A stretch of 64,000 bases of DNA from Sporosarcina jiandibaonis. Its GTDB lineage: Bacteria > Bacillota > Bacilli > Bacillales_A > Planococcaceae. The notes under the pieces were generated by a model that did no database searches, was not told where the DNA came from, and saw only the letters and a list, made by a program, of their open reading frames with translations. This document shows positions 51,630 through 60,279 of this stretch, one piece after another. The stretch is from NCBI RefSeq assembly GCF_013184495.1, contig NZ_JAAOIY010000003.1:62001-126000 (forward strand), in the 5' to 3' direction. Positions within the stretch are counted from its first letter, which is position 1. Each line of letters begins with the position of its first letter. The translations under genes and the position numbers were made by a program.

Positions 51630-52253
51630 GTGACAACGAAATTTGAAAATGTAGAAGTTGAAAAACAAAAAAACATTCTTAATGCAGCACTTAAGGAGTT
51701 TGCGGAAAAAGGATACGAACAAGCTTCGACCAACCAAATTGTAAAAGATGCGGGTATTGGGAAAGGAATGCTGTTCTATTATTTTACATCCAAGAAAAAA
51801 CTATATTCTTATTTAGTCGATTATTGCATCGATATTTTGGAAAAAGAATATCTTGAACGAGTTGATTATTCTCATACGGATTTATTTGAAAGATTGAAAG
51901 TCATATCTAAAGTTAAATGGGGATTTCTTGTAAAATATCCAGAAGCGATTAATTTCATCTCTGCGCTTTTTTTGAAGAATCCAGACCAACTTGAATCTGA
52001 ATTGAATAAAAAATTTCAAGCTATACAAGAAAAATGGACTGCCGTTCTTTATGAAGATATAGATTTCTCCCTATTTAGGGACGATATTGATTCTGTAAAG
52101 GCATTGGAAGTAGTTCAGTGGTCAATTCATGGATATGAAGAAAGTTTAAAACGACGTTTTTGTGATCAAGTAATTTCTGAAATTGATTATGAAATATATT
52201 TCGAAGAATTTTACGAGTATGTTGATGTGTTGAAAACCGTTTTTTACAAATAA
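51630..52253 (+). CDS. TetR family transcriptional regulator
   Basis: A 207-residue TetR protein. The HTH is 'NILNAALKEFAEKGYEQASTNQIVKDAGIGKGMLFYYFTSKKKLYSYLVDY' (residues 12-62), followed by a helical ligand-binding domain with aromatic residues. It begins the operon with the ABC exporter genes 30 bp downstream and should repress it through the two palindromes upstream until a drug-like ligand binds. GTG 51630 follows GCGGGGG. Confidence 0.9.
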   Translation: MTTKFENVEVEKQKNILNAALKEFAEKGYEQASTNQIVKDAGIGKGMLFYYFTSKKKLYSYLVDYCIDILEKEYLERVDYSHTDLFERLKVISKVKWGFLVKYPEAINFISALFLKNPDQLESELNKKFQAIQEKWTAVLYEDIDFSLFRDDIDSVKALEVVQWSIHGYEESLKRRFCDQVISEIDYEIYFEEFYEYVDVLKTVFYK

Positions 52254-52283
52254 AATACTGCTTGGACAACTGGAGGATCAGAA

Positions 52284-53189
52284 ATGACGATTTTAGAAAT
52301 TAACAACTTAACGAAGAAGTTTGGGAGTTTTACTGCCTTGGATAACGTTAATCTAAAAGTCGAAAAAGGAGAAATTTGTGGTTTCATCGGTCCGAATGGT
52401 GCTGGAAAGTCCACAACAATTCGTATATTGCTGGGAATTTTAAAGGCTACAGAAGGTAGAGCGAAGATTTTCGGAAAAGATGCATGGGCAGATGCAGTTG
52501 AAATTCATAAAAGAATTGCGTACGTACCGGGGGATGTAAACCTATGGCCGAACTTAACGGGCGGGGAAGTTATTGATCTATTTATAAAACTGCGAGGGAC
52601 AAATAATAAAAGTAGACGTGAGGAGTTAATAAAGCGATTTGACTTGGATCCTACGAAAAAATGTAGAACGTATTCAAAAGGGAACCGGCAAAAAGTCGCT
52701 TTAATTGCGGCGTTATCGTCAGATGCGGATTTATATATTTTAGATGAACCGACATCAGGGCTTGATCCGTTAATGGAACGCGTTTTTCAAGAATGTATAC
52801 TGGAAGCGAAAAATGCAGGAAAAAGCGTGTTGCTTTCTAGTCATATCTTATCTGAAGTTGAAAAGCTGTGCGATAAAGTTGCAATTATTCGTGAGGGGAA
52901 AATTATTGAAACAGGTTCATTAATTGATTTAAGGCACTTAACGAGAGCGCATTTACATGTTCAAACGAAATTGCCAATGACATCGTTGCATGAAGTGGTA
53001 GGAGTGCATGATGTAGAAGTGGATGGGCAATCGTATTCCATCCATGTTGATAGTGAAGAGTTGGATGAAGTGATGAAATATGTAAGTCAATATGGGATTA
53101 TTGGATTGGAAAGTGCTCCACCGACGTTAGAAGATTTATTTATGCGCCATTATGAAGGAGTTTCGGTAGGAGTCGGAGGTGCTGTCTAA
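52284..53189 (+). CDS. ABC exporter ATP-binding protein
   Basis: A 301-residue ABC ATPase of the drug-export (CcmA/DrrA) type. It has Walker A 'GPNGAGKSTTIRILLG' near residue 38, Q-loop 'RIAYVPGDVNLWPNLTGGEV', a signature of 'YSKGNRQKVALIAAL', Walker B 'LYILDEPTSGLDPL', and H-loop 'LLSSHILSEVEKLCD'. The signature is degenerate (SKGNRQK for LSGGQ), as often in DrrA-like subunits. It powers the membrane protein encoded next, whose start overlaps its stop (TAATG). GGAGG precedes ATG 52284. Confidence 0.9.
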   Translation: MTILEINNLTKKFGSFTALDNVNLKVEKGEICGFIGPNGAGKSTTIRILLGILKATEGRAKIFGKDAWADAVEIHKRIAYVPGDVNLWPNLTGGEVIDLFIKLRGTNNKSRREELIKRFDLDPTKKCRTYSKGNRQKVALIAALSSDADLYILDEPTSGLDPLMERVFQECILEAKNAGKSVLLSSHILSEVEKLCDKVAIIREGKIIETGSLIDLRHLTRAHLHVQTKLPMTSLHEVVGVHDVEVDGQSYSIHVDSEELDEVMKYVSQYGIIGLESAPPTLEDLFMRHYEGVSVGVGGAV

Positions 53190-54793
53190 TGTCAAATCAA
53201 CTCTTTACGAAAACAGGCATTCTTTCGCGTTTCATATTACGAAGAGATCGTTTGCGTATTTGGATTTGGTTGTTTGGATTAGTAGCTATTACTTTATTAG
53301 TCGCACAGACATTTGTTGATTTGTACGGGTCAGAAGAGGAAAGACAAGCAATCGCTGAAACGATGCTAAATCCAGCGATGACAGCAATGGTTGGTCCAGC
53401 CTATGGAATTGATAACTATACGATCGGGGCTATGTTTGCCCATGAAATGTTTCTATTTACCGCCATTGCATTTGGGCTTATGAGTATATTATTGGTAGCG
53501 CGTCATACTCGGGCGGATGAGGAAGATGGTCAGATTGAAATGATTCGTTCATTGCCGACGGGGCGTTTGTCGAATTTGGCTTCAACCGTTTTAGTTATGA
53601 ACGGCGTGAATGTCCTAATTGCTCTCCTAATTGGTTTTGGATTGTATGGGATGGGCATTGAAAGCATGGATTTAGAAGGATCGCTATTATACGGAGCCGC
53701 TTTAGGGGCAACGGGAATATTTTTTACTGCAGTAACAGCTGTTTTTGCACAACTCACGGAAAACGTACGTGGCACGATTGGATTCGCTTTTACGGTATTA
53801 GGCGTTTCTTACCTTGTTCGTGCTGTAGGCGATGTCGGAAATGAGATGCTTTCTTGGTTATCGCCGTTGGGCTGGGTTTTAAACACCGAAGTGTTTGTGA
53901 GTAATTATTGGTGGCCATTGGTGTTAACGATTATTACGGCATTGCTCTTGGTTCTATTAGCATTCTACTTAAACGCGATAAGAGATTTGGGGTCTGGATT
54001 TTTACCGGCGAAATCTGGAAGAAGACATGCTTCGAAGTTTTTGCAAAGCCCACTTGGCCTTATGGTCAGGCTTCAGCGTACGAGTTTAATCGCTTGGGGA
54101 ATTGGCATGTTCATTCTCGGCGCGTCTTATGGTTCTGTATTCGGGGAACTAGAGACCTTTTTTGGGGATAATGAGATGTTGGCAGAGCTCATTGCGCCTA
54201 TCGAAGGATTTTCGTTAACGGATCAATTCATACCGATGATAATGTCGATTATGGCAATGTTGAGTACTATTCCGGCTTTGATGGCAATGAATAAACTTAT
54301 AGGCGAGGAAAAAAAGAATCGAACGGAACATATGCTAGGGCGTGCGGTTTCTCGGACGCGTTTGATAGCAAGTTCACTTGTCGTGTCGATTGTGACTAGT
54401 TTTGTAATGCTATCGCTAGCTGCAATCGGATTGTGGTCTGCGGGAAATGCTGTCATGGAAGAGGGTCTAGAGTTTGGAACACTTTATGGTGCGGCGATGG
54501 TTCATCTTCCGGCAATGTGGATGATAATTGGTTTGGCAGCATTGTTTATCGGAGCTGTTCCGAAATTTATTGGCCTGACGTGGTTATACTTAATCTATTC
54601 GTTCATTGTTGTCTATTTAGGCGGGTTACTTCAGTTACCAGATTGGCTTGGCAATCTATCGCCGTTTGGTCAAATTCCAAACATACCAGTCGAGGATATG
54701 GACTATATGAAAGTATCGATTTTAGTTGTTATTGCGATGTTTGCGGCTGTGATCGGTTTTGTTGGATATAATAGACGGGATATTGAAGGGTGA
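53189..54793 (+). CDS. ABC exporter permease (polyketide-antibiotic exporter type, COG3559-like)
   Basis: A 534-residue membrane protein with about twelve hydrophobic segments in two related halves. The start is 'GILSRFILRRDRLRIWIWLFGLVAITLLVAQTFVDLYGSEEER', with 'ARHTRADEEDGQIEMIRSLPTGR' and, in the second half, 'IGEEKKNRTEHMLGRAVSRTRL'. The paired 'E(E)DGQ..EM.RSLP' and 'EEKKNRTEHML' cytoplasmic motifs are typical of the exporter of polyketide antibiotics family. ATG 53189 overlaps the ATPase stop by one base, so the two are translationally coupled. Substrate unknown; probably drug resistance. Confidence 0.87.
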   Translation: MSNQLFTKTGILSRFILRRDRLRIWIWLFGLVAITLLVAQTFVDLYGSEEERQAIAETMLNPAMTAMVGPAYGIDNYTIGAMFAHEMFLFTAIAFGLMSILLVARHTRADEEDGQIEMIRSLPTGRLSNLASTVLVMNGVNVLIALLIGFGLYGMGIESMDLEGSLLYGAALGATGIFFTAVTAVFAQLTENVRGTIGFAFTVLGVSYLVRAVGDVGNEMLSWLSPLGWVLNTEVFVSNYWWPLVLTIITALLLVLLAFYLNAIRDLGSGFLPAKSGRRHASKFLQSPLGLMVRLQRTSLIAWGIGMFILGASYGSVFGELETFFGDNEMLAELIAPIEGFSLTDQFIPMIMSIMAMLSTIPALMAMNKLIGEEKKNRTEHMLGRAVSRTRLIASSLVVSIVTSFVMLSLAAIGLWSAGNAVMEEGLEFGTLYGAAMVHLPAMWMIIGLAALFIGAVPKFIGLTWLYLIYSFIVVYLGGLLQLPDWLGNLSPFGQIPNIPVEDMDYMKVSILVVIAMFAAVIGFVGYNRRDIEG

Positions 54794-54815
54794 ATTGAAA
54801 ACGGATAACTTTGCT

Positions 54816-54854
54816 GAGTACTTGAATGCTTTATTATTCAAGTGCTCTTTTTTG
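54816..54854 (+). terminator. Rho-independent terminator
   Basis: GAGTACTTGAAT...ATTCAAGTGCTC then TTTTTTGG. It ends the TetR-ABC operon. Confidence 0.88.
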
Positions 54855-54860
54855 GGGGCC

Positions 54861-54928
54861 GTTGATTTCCATTGCGGGCGGATTCCGAACTGATTCCGCG
54901 GGAGTCGCCGACCTACACTTCAATCAAC
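54861..54928. repeat. Bacillaceae-type palindromic intergenic repeat
   Basis: GTTGATTTCCATTGCGGGCG...GATTCCGCGGGAGTCGCC...AATCAAC. Outer arms GTTGATT/AATCAAC and inner GGCG/CGCC pair around a TTCCGCGGGA core. It resembles the common 'GATTTCCGTTCCAGGCG..TTTCCGCGGG' repeat seen between genes in many Bacillaceae. Confidence 0.55.
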
Positions 54929-54997
54929 TAGTTTCTCTGTTCTGAGAGATTTAGTTGTATGAGCATCTGGATTTTGTATGGGTAGAAGGTCCTGACT

Positions 54998-55090
54998 TGC
55001 AAGCAAATTTATTTAAGTGCAAGCAAAACACTTACGAGTGCAAGGGAAAACCATCGGAGTGCAAGCAAACCACTTGTGCGTGCAATCAAA
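54998..55090. repeat. Tandem GTGCAAGCAAA array with 20-21-bp pitch
   Basis: The core TGCAAG(C/G)(A/G)AA, or TGCAATCAAA in the last copy, starts at 54998, 55018, 55039, 55060 and 55081, steps of 20, 21, 21 and 21 bp, with variable bases between. It lies after the ABC operon and just before the metA promoter region. It is shorter than, but the same style as, the arrays at 46125 and 63181. Confidence 0.8.
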
Positions 55091-55172
55091 ATGCTCGAAT
55101 TAATCGAAAATAGTGTATACTATTGAGAAATGATAAATACATATAATGAAAAGGTAAAAGGGGAGAATGTTT

Positions 55173-56081
55173 TTGCCAATAAATATACCTAAAGGATTGC
55201 CAGCGCGACAATTATTAAAGGAAGAAAAGATATTTGTCATGGATGAGGATCGTGCAAGGACTCAGGATATTCGTCCGCTTAGTATTGCGATTTTGAATTT
55301 GATGCCTGAGAAAGAACGCACGGAGTTGCAATTGCTGCGATTATTGGGAAACACGCCGCTTCAAGTTAATGTGACTTTTTTATATACGGCAACCCATAAC
55401 TCTAAAAACATTAGCAAATCGCATCTAGATAATTTTTATGAAACATTTGAAGATGTCAAGACTCGCCGTTTTGATGGACTCATCATTACAGGTGCGCCGA
55501 TTGAACATTTACAATTTGAGGATGTTAATTATTGGAATGAATTAACAGACATTATGGACTGGTCGAAAGACAATGTGACGTCGGTTTTACATATTTGTTG
55601 GGGGGCACAGGCCGCGCTTTATCATCATTATGGAATTGATAAATATGAATTGCCCGAGAAATGTTCAGGGGTGTTCACTCATAGTTTATCAGATGCGACA
55701 GTGAAACTTGTTCAAGGGTTTAATGATGAATTCAATGCGCCGCATTCACGTTATACGACTGTTTCTTCGGAAGAAATTAGGAAGAACCCGAATTTGACAT
55801 TACTTGCTGAGTCTGATGATGCGGGTGCTTTTATAATCATGTCGAATGATGAAAAACATATTATGATCACCGGACATTTGGAATACGATGCGGGTACGCT
55901 TGCTGAAGAATATGAAAGAGATGTAGCGAAAGGCATCAAAATCCATGTTCCGGAAAATTACTTTCCGAATGATGATCCGACGAGGAAACCGTTAAATACG
56001 TGGCGATCTCACACGCATTTGCTCTTTTCGAATTGGTTGAATTATTATGTATACCAAGAAACGCCTTATGAGTGGAAATGA
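55173..56081 (+). CDS. metA: Homoserine O-acetyltransferase (MetA)
   Basis: A 302-residue MetA. With TTG 55173 as start ('[15 protein letters not shown]', eight bases after GGGGAG), residue numbers match the B. cereus enzyme: catalytic Cys142 in 'HICWGAQ', His235 and Glu237 in 'TGHLEYD'. Glu111 ('GAPIEHL') marks acetyl-CoA rather than succinyl-CoA use. It starts methionine synthesis from homoserine. '[15 protein letters not shown]' is the family C-terminus. I see no SAM riboswitch upstream. The ATG at 55167 is too close to the ribosome binding site. Confidence 0.92.
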   Translation: MPINIPKGLPARQLLKEEKIFVMDEDRARTQDIRPLSIAILNLMPEKERTELQLLRLLGNTPLQVNVTFLYTATHNSKNISKSHLDNFYETFEDVKTRRFDGLIITGAPIEHLQFEDVNYWNELTDIMDWSKDNVTSVLHICWGAQAALYHHYGIDKYELPEKCSGVFTHSLSDATVKLVQGFNDEFNAPHSRYTTVSSEEIRKNPNLTLLAESDDAGAFIIMSNDEKHIMITGHLEYDAGTLAEEYERDVAKGIKIHVPENYFPNDDPTRKPLNTWRSHTHLLFSNWLNYYVYQETPYEWK

Positions 56082-56101
56082 AGATCGAGGTGTAATTTGC
56101 T

Positions 56102-56290
56102 GTGAAAAAAAGAAATACTGGTTTTTTCTTAATCGTTATCGGAATGATTTTCTATGTTATCTCCAAAATCCTTACATTAACTCCAGTAATGTGGAAAATA
56201 TTCTTTACGATAAATATTACATTGAACGCAGTAGGTGCCATAATACTTTTACTTTATATAAGGGAAGAAACGAAGAGAAACAAAGATTAA
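56102..56290 (+). CDS. Small two-helix membrane protein (62 aa)
   Basis: A 62-residue protein with two hydrophobic segments ('GFFLIVIGMIFYVISKIL' and 'FFTINITLNAVGAIILLLY') and basic ends (KKR; REETKRNKD). GTG 56102 follows CGAGGTG, 20 bp after metA, so it may be cotranscribed. No family or function is recognised. A strong terminator follows. Confidence 0.65.
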   Translation: MKKRNTGFFLIVIGMIFYVISKILTLTPVMWKIFFTINITLNAVGAIILLLYIREETKRNKD

Positions 56291-56296
56291 ATTGGA

Positions 56297-56334
56297 AAAG
56301 GGATATTCTCATTTCGAGAATATCCCTTTGTTTT
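56297..56334. terminator. Bidirectional terminator
   Basis: AAAGGGATATTCTC-N5-GAGAATATCCCTTT, then GTTTTTATAGG on the plus strand and TCCAATTT on the minus. It ends the metA unit and possibly the minus-strand RNA at 56297-56583. Confidence 0.88.
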
Positions 56335-56583
56335 TATAGGTAACATTAAATTTTTGAATTGATTTTTCATCTCAAGTGTTTGAGAGAATAATTTCCATAG
56401 AAAGTATGCACTTTCTTAACCGCGGTAATTTGCTCCACTAGGCGTCTTCTACCTAAGCAACGTAAACCCTGCCTACTTTTACGTCCTTGCGACCCTATAG
56501 TCGCGCCAGTGTGAATAAGTATATCAAAAACATTACGTAGAATGCCAGAACATCAAAACTCATTTGTTACCCAACTTCTCAAC
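56297..56583 (-). ncRNA. Candidate structured RNA with three-way junction
   Basis: The minus-strand transcript starts after a near-consensus SigA promoter: TTGACA (56618-56613), 17 bp, TATACT (56595-56590). Within 56436-56511 the RNA can fold as a three-way junction: closing stem CACTGGCG/CGCC(T)AGTG, hairpin GCGAC-TATAGG-GTCGC, and hairpin GCAAGGACGTAAA...TTTACGTTGC. There is no ORF with a ribosome binding site. The region between metA's unit and the ferredoxin gene holds nothing else. Class unknown; the plus-strand version of the fold is equally possible. Confidence 0.55.
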
Positions 56584-56737
56584 TGATTAAGTATATCATA
56601 TTACTTTGTAAATGTCAACAACATTGTTTTAGTTCGTTCATATCGCACACATTGGGGTTTTTATTTTCCTCAAAGTATATTAAACTTAATGGTAGAAGCT
56701 ATAGAGAAGCTGAAAAATAATAAAGGGGGCGTATATG

Positions 56738-56977
56738 ATGGCCTATGTGATAACATCTGCTTGTATTACGGAAAAAGCAGCGGATTGCGTTATGGTATGT
56801 CCGGTTGATTGTATCGAAGAGGGCGAAGATCAGTTTTTCATCGACCCAGATGTTTGTATAGATTGCGGGGCTTGTGTAGCGGCTTGTCCGGTTGAAGCGA
56901 TTTACCACGAAGAAGATTTACTTGATGAGGACCTGCATTTCTTAGAAAAAGCGAAAACATTTTATAATATTGCCTAA
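56738..56977 (+). CDS. Ferredoxin, two-cluster [3Fe-4S]/[4Fe-4S] type
   Basis: A 79-residue acidic ferredoxin. The first cluster ligands are in '[23 protein letters not shown]', the second in '[18 protein letters not shown]' (CxxCxxCxxxCP). The C-x7-C-x3-C pattern of the first half is that of 7Fe ferredoxins. A helical tail '[18 protein letters not shown]' follows. It is an electron carrier with no obvious partner nearby. ATG 56738 is seven bases after AAAGGGGGC; ATG 56735 adjoins it. Confidence 0.9.
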   Translation: MAYVITSACITEKAADCVMVCPVDCIEEGEDQFFIDPDVCIDCGACVAACPVEAIYHEEDLLDEDLHFLEKAKTFYNIA

Positions 56978-56985
56978 CTTACTAT

Positions 56986-57022
56986 AAAGATATTCTCATT
57001 AACTAGAGAATATCTTTTTTTC
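56986..57022 (+). terminator. Rho-independent terminator
   Basis: AAAGATATTCTC...GAGAATATCTTTTTTT. Confidence 0.9.
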
Positions 57023-57416
57023 TAAATAAAAATCATGAATAATTATGAAGGGGGAGTTCATGCTGCATCCGAAACTGAGTAAAAAGATTCATTTCTGCAT
57101 TATATGGTTTGAATGTTATCTAAATGGGTAAAAAAAGAAATAACCTCAAGTATGTCACCAATGAAACCTGCATAGCTGGTTGTTAATCGTTGACTTCATT
57201 GCCACGCAGTTTATACGATCAGTCAAGCCTATATTCTGCTAACTTACTATCAATGCCAAACACCTATTAATCCTTTGCCACTCCAAAATAGATATCTTCT
57301 TTTAATTCGATTTTCGTAAAATTACGGTTTAAATCATTTCATTTTTACTCAATTAACCACTAGCACCATTTTTGGTGGACTATAGATTTACCTATTAAAT
57401 TATGAGGAGGAGAAAG
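57023..57416. other. Intergenic region upstream of isp
   Basis: About 390 bp with no supported gene. A 23-codon ORF (57060-57131) has a GGGGGAG site but an unremarkable product. The rest is AT-rich. The isp promoter should be here; I could not fix it. Confidence 0.4.
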
Positions 57417-58403
57417 ATGGAGAAATTTGTTCGTGTTATTCCATTCCGGATTGATCAAGAGGTAAATGAAGTAAATGAAATGCCGAAAGGAATCGAATTG
57501 ATTCAGGCTCCGAAAATTTGGCCGGAAACGAAAGGGGAAGGTGTGACTATTGCAGTTCTGGATACAGGGTGCGATATAGACCACCCAAATCTACAAGACC
57601 GAATTATAGGCGGGAGAAATTTCACAGATGATGACGGAGGTAATCCTGAAATATATAATGACTATAATGGCCATGGCACCCATATATGCGGAACGCTTGC
57701 GGCAAGTGAAAAAGATGTTGGAGTAGTCGGGGTCGCTCCTGAAGCGAATTTGTTGATTGTGAAAGTTCTTAACGAACAAGGTTCAGGCCAATATGATTGG
57801 ATTATCGCTGGTATTCATTATGCAATTGAACAAAAAGCAGATATTATTTCAATGTCGCTTGGAGGACCTGATGACAATCATGAACTTTATGAAGCAGTAA
57901 AACTAGCAATTTCACATAATATCTTGGTCGTTTGCGCTGCTGGGAATGAGGGGGATGGCAATGATAGTACAGATGAATTCGCATATCCAGGCTGCTATAA
58001 TGAGGTTATTTGTGTAGGAGCCATTAATTTTGAGCGACTTTCTAGCGATTTTTCAAGTTCTCATAATGAAATTGATTTAGTGGCGCCAGGGGAAGAAATT
58101 TTATCGACATATTTAAATGGAAAATATGCTACATTAAGCGGAACATCCATGGCTGCCCCTCATGTATCCGGAGCACTCGCCCTCATTAAGGTTTGGGCGA
58201 CTAATTATTTCGGAAGGGATCTTTCTGAGCCGGAGTTGTACGCTCAACTAATCAAACGAACTGTTCCGCTCGGCTTTTCTCCAAAACTCGAGGGAAACGG
58301 AGTTATCTATTTGACAGTCTTAGAGCATCTTGGCAAGGTGTTTGATCAAGAGTTTGTTGATAAGGTTTTACATGACTGTTCGGCTAAAAAGTCATTAATT
58401 TGA
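57417..58403 (+). CDS. isp: Intracellular subtilisin-type serine protease (Isp)
   Basis: A 328-residue S8 protease without a signal peptide, the length of Bacillus IspA. The N-terminal 'FVRVIPFRI' is the short inhibitory propeptide (LIPY type). The catalytic triad is Asp in 'IAVLDTGCDIDHPNL', His in 'YNGHGTHICG' and Ser in 'LSGTSMAAPHVSGALALI'; the oxyanion Asn is in 'VVCAAGNEGDGN'. It is a major cytosolic protease of stationary-phase cells, normally active as a calcium-dependent dimer. ATG 57417 follows GAGGAGGAG. A terminator follows at 58467. Confidence 0.92.
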   Translation: MEKFVRVIPFRIDQEVNEVNEMPKGIELIQAPKIWPETKGEGVTIAVLDTGCDIDHPNLQDRIIGGRNFTDDDGGNPEIYNDYNGHGTHICGTLAASEKDVGVVGVAPEANLLIVKVLNEQGSGQYDWIIAGIHYAIEQKADIISMSLGGPDDNHELYEAVKLAISHNILVVCAAGNEGDGNDSTDEFAYPGCYNEVICVGAINFERLSSDFSSSHNEIDLVAPGEEILSTYLNGKYATLSGTSMAAPHVSGALALIKVWATNYFGRDLSEPELYAQLIKRTVPLGFSPKLEGNGVIYLTVLEHLGKVFDQEFVDKVLHDCSAKKSLI

Positions 58404-58466
58404 TCGGTTTTGTTTTCTCCCTTCTACATCTCTTTTTGCGGGGGCAATCTGATATAACGATTAACC

Positions 58467-58503
58467 AAAGGATTGGCGTGTCATGTAAACGCTGATCCTT
58501 TTA
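58467..58503 (+). terminator. Rho-independent terminator
   Basis: AAAGGATTGGCGT...ACGCTGATCCTTT then TATTATT. It ends isp. Confidence 0.82.
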
Positions 58504-58520
58504 TTATTCAATCATATGAC

Positions 58521-58568
58521 TGATTTTGAATGAATTTGATTGACTTTGAATTGTTTCTGAATTACTAT
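58521..58568 (+). promoter_or_regulatory. fru promoter with 10-bp tandem operator repeats
   Basis: TGATTTTGAA, TGAATTTGAT and TGACTTTGAA follow each other without gaps (58521-58550), with a fourth weak copy TCTGAA at 58556. The -35 TTGACT (58540-58545) lies within them; the -10 TACTAT (58563-58568) is 17 bp on. Direct repeats at helical pitch suit a DeoR-type repressor such as FruR. Confidence 0.65.
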
Positions 58569-58601
58569 AAAATTAATAGGTGAAATCGAGGTGGAGATAA
58601 C

Positions 58602-59348
58602 TTGTTGACGACTGAACGACAAGAAGTGATTTTAAATTTATTGGCAGAAAAGAAAACGATTAAAATACAAGATGTCATTGATGTTACAAACGCTTCAGAG
58701 TCTACCATTAGGCGTGATTTGACGGAGCTTGAAAATCAACATAAACTAACAAGGATTCACGGTGGTGCTACTGTAAATGAAAGAAAAATACATGAACATA
58801 GCATTCTAGATAAATCAACCAGAAACCTTCAAGAGAAAATTGATATTGCAAAGTATGCTTCATCATTGATTGAAGATGAAGATTGCATTTATCTCGATGC
58901 GGGGACGACGACACTTCAAATTATTCCATTTTTAGTTCATAAGGAAGTTGTAGTTGTGACGAATGGCTTTACTCACGTTGAGGCTTTAGTAAAGCATGGG
59001 ATCACTACATATTTAACTGGTGGGTTCGTCAAAGGGAAGACGAGTGCGCTTGTCGGACCGCAAACGATTCAATCGCTGGAAAATTATCGTTTTGATAAGT
59101 GTTTTTTAGGTGCGAATGGTTTCCATGAAGAGTTTGGCTATACGACACCAGATCCTGAAGAAGCCGCGGTTAAACAACTTGCGAGCAAGCTTGCTGAAAA
59201 AACGTATATCCTTGCAGATCAATCAAAATATGGAAAAGTAAGCTTTGCAAAAATTGATGATCTAGAGAATGCAGCTTTACTGACAGGAAACCTAGAAAAC
59301 CATACGATTGAGAAATTGAAGAAAATGACAACAGTGAAGGTGATTTAA
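58602..59348 (+). CDS. fruR: DeoR-family fructose operon repressor FruR
   Basis: A 248-residue DeoR regulator. The HTH is 'RQEVILNLLAEKKTIKIQDVIDVTNASESTIRRDLTELENQHKLTRIHGGA' and the sugar-phosphate domain has 'IYLDAGTTTLQIIPFL', 'TYLTGGFVKGKTSALVGP' and 'KCFLGANGFHEEFGYTTPDPEEAAVKQ'. It senses fructose 1-phosphate and represses the operon it heads. TTG 58602 matches the family start ('ML T.ER'); TTG 58605 is an alternative. Confidence 0.9.
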   Translation: MLTTERQEVILNLLAEKKTIKIQDVIDVTNASESTIRRDLTELENQHKLTRIHGGATVNERKIHEHSILDKSTRNLQEKIDIAKYASSLIEDEDCIYLDAGTTTLQIIPFLVHKEVVVVTNGFTHVEALVKHGITTYLTGGFVKGKTSALVGPQTIQSLENYRFDKCFLGANGFHEEFGYTTPDPEEAAVKQLASKLAEKTYILADQSKYGKVSFAKIDDLENAALLTGNLENHTIEKLKKMTTVKVI

Positions 59349-59349
59349 C

Positions 59350-60279
59350 ATGATTTATACATGCACAATTACGCCTAGTCTGGACTATACAACCTACTTG
59401 CCTGAACTGCGATTGGGTGAATTGAACCGCTCGTCTGAGGTGTTTTATTATCCCGGCGGCAAAGGAATAAATGTATCGCGTGTGCTTGGAAGATTAGGGA
59501 CAAGTAGTGTTGCGCTTGGCTATATTGGTGGTTTCACGGGACAATACATCACTGACTTTCTTAACAAGGAAGGAATACTGACCGATTTTATTCAAACTGA
59601 TGAAATTACACGCATCAACGTGAAAGTTAAAGCGGCGGAAGAATCCGAGTTAAACGGTCCAGGACCTCGTATTAATTATCTTCAACAAAATGAATTGCTC
59701 GAAAAAGTTAAAGCGATGACATCCGGTGATTGGTTCGTATTGGCGGGAAGTTTAACTCGTTCCATTCCGATTTCGTTTTTCAAGGAACTTGCGGCTATTT
59801 GCGAGAAAAATAATGTCAAGTTTGTTTTGGATACGTCAGGTTCTGCGTTGAAAGATTTAATACATACGAAACCTTTTCTTATCAAACCGAATATTGAAGA
59901 ACTTGGTGAGTTGTTTCATACCGAAATAACGACTAAAGAAGAAGCTCTTCACTTCGCAAAGAATCTTGTTGGAAAAGGGATTCAGCATGTTGTTGTTTCG
60001 ATGGGCGGCGAAGGTGCTTTGCTAGTGACCGAGGATTTAACGTTGTTTGCGGAAGCGCCAAAAGGTCAAGTCGTTAATACGGTCGGCGCTGGAGATTCGC
60101 TAGTTGCTGGATTTTTAGCTTCATTCACGAAAAATGAAGATGCTTCTGAGGCATTTCGCTACGGCGTGGCCAGTGGAAGCGCGACTGCATTTTCATCCGA
60201 CTTATGCGTGAAAAACGATGTTGATCGACTGCATGAACAATTGACGATTCAATCATTAACAGAAGGGAATGAGAAATGA
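59350..60279 (+). CDS. fruK: 1-Phosphofructokinase
   Basis: A 309-residue PfkB-family kinase. It begins 'MIYTCTITPSLDYTTYLPEL', with 'YYPGGKGINVSRVLGRLG' for substrate binding, 'GNGPGPRI'-type 'ELNGPGPRINY', 'DTSGSALKDLI', and the catalytic 'VVNTVGAGDSLVAGFLASF'. It phosphorylates fructose 1-phosphate to the 1,6-bisphosphate. It begins one base after the fruR stop and its own stop overlaps fruA, so the three genes are tightly coupled. Confidence 0.92.
   Translation: MIYTCTITPSLDYTTYLPELRLGELNRSSEVFYYPGGKGINVSRVLGRLGTSSVALGYIGGFTGQYITDFLNKEGILTDFIQTDEITRINVKVKAAEESELNGPGPRINYLQQNELLEKVKAMTSGDWFVLAGSLTRSIPISFFKELAAICEKNNVKFVLDTSGSALKDLIHTKPFLIKPNIEELGELFHTEITTKEEALHFAKNLVGKGIQHVVVSMGGEGALLVTEDLTLFAEAPKGQVVNTVGAGDSLVAGFLASFTKNEDASEAFRYGVASGSATAFSSDLCVKNDVDRLHEQLTIQSLTEGNEK

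Noticed and set aside
54930..55172. SAM riboswitch (S-box) or T-box upstream of metA
   Set aside because: None of the conserved core motifs is present; the space is taken by repeats and a short promoter region.
57060..57131. 23-codon ORF with a good Shine-Dalgarno
   Set aside because: The peptide has no recognisable feature and no terminator of its own; chance is likely in AT-rich DNA.
58484..58497. CcpA cre site (TGTAAACGCTGATC) before fruR
   Set aside because: It fits the consensus only in part and lies in the 3' half of the isp terminator hairpin.
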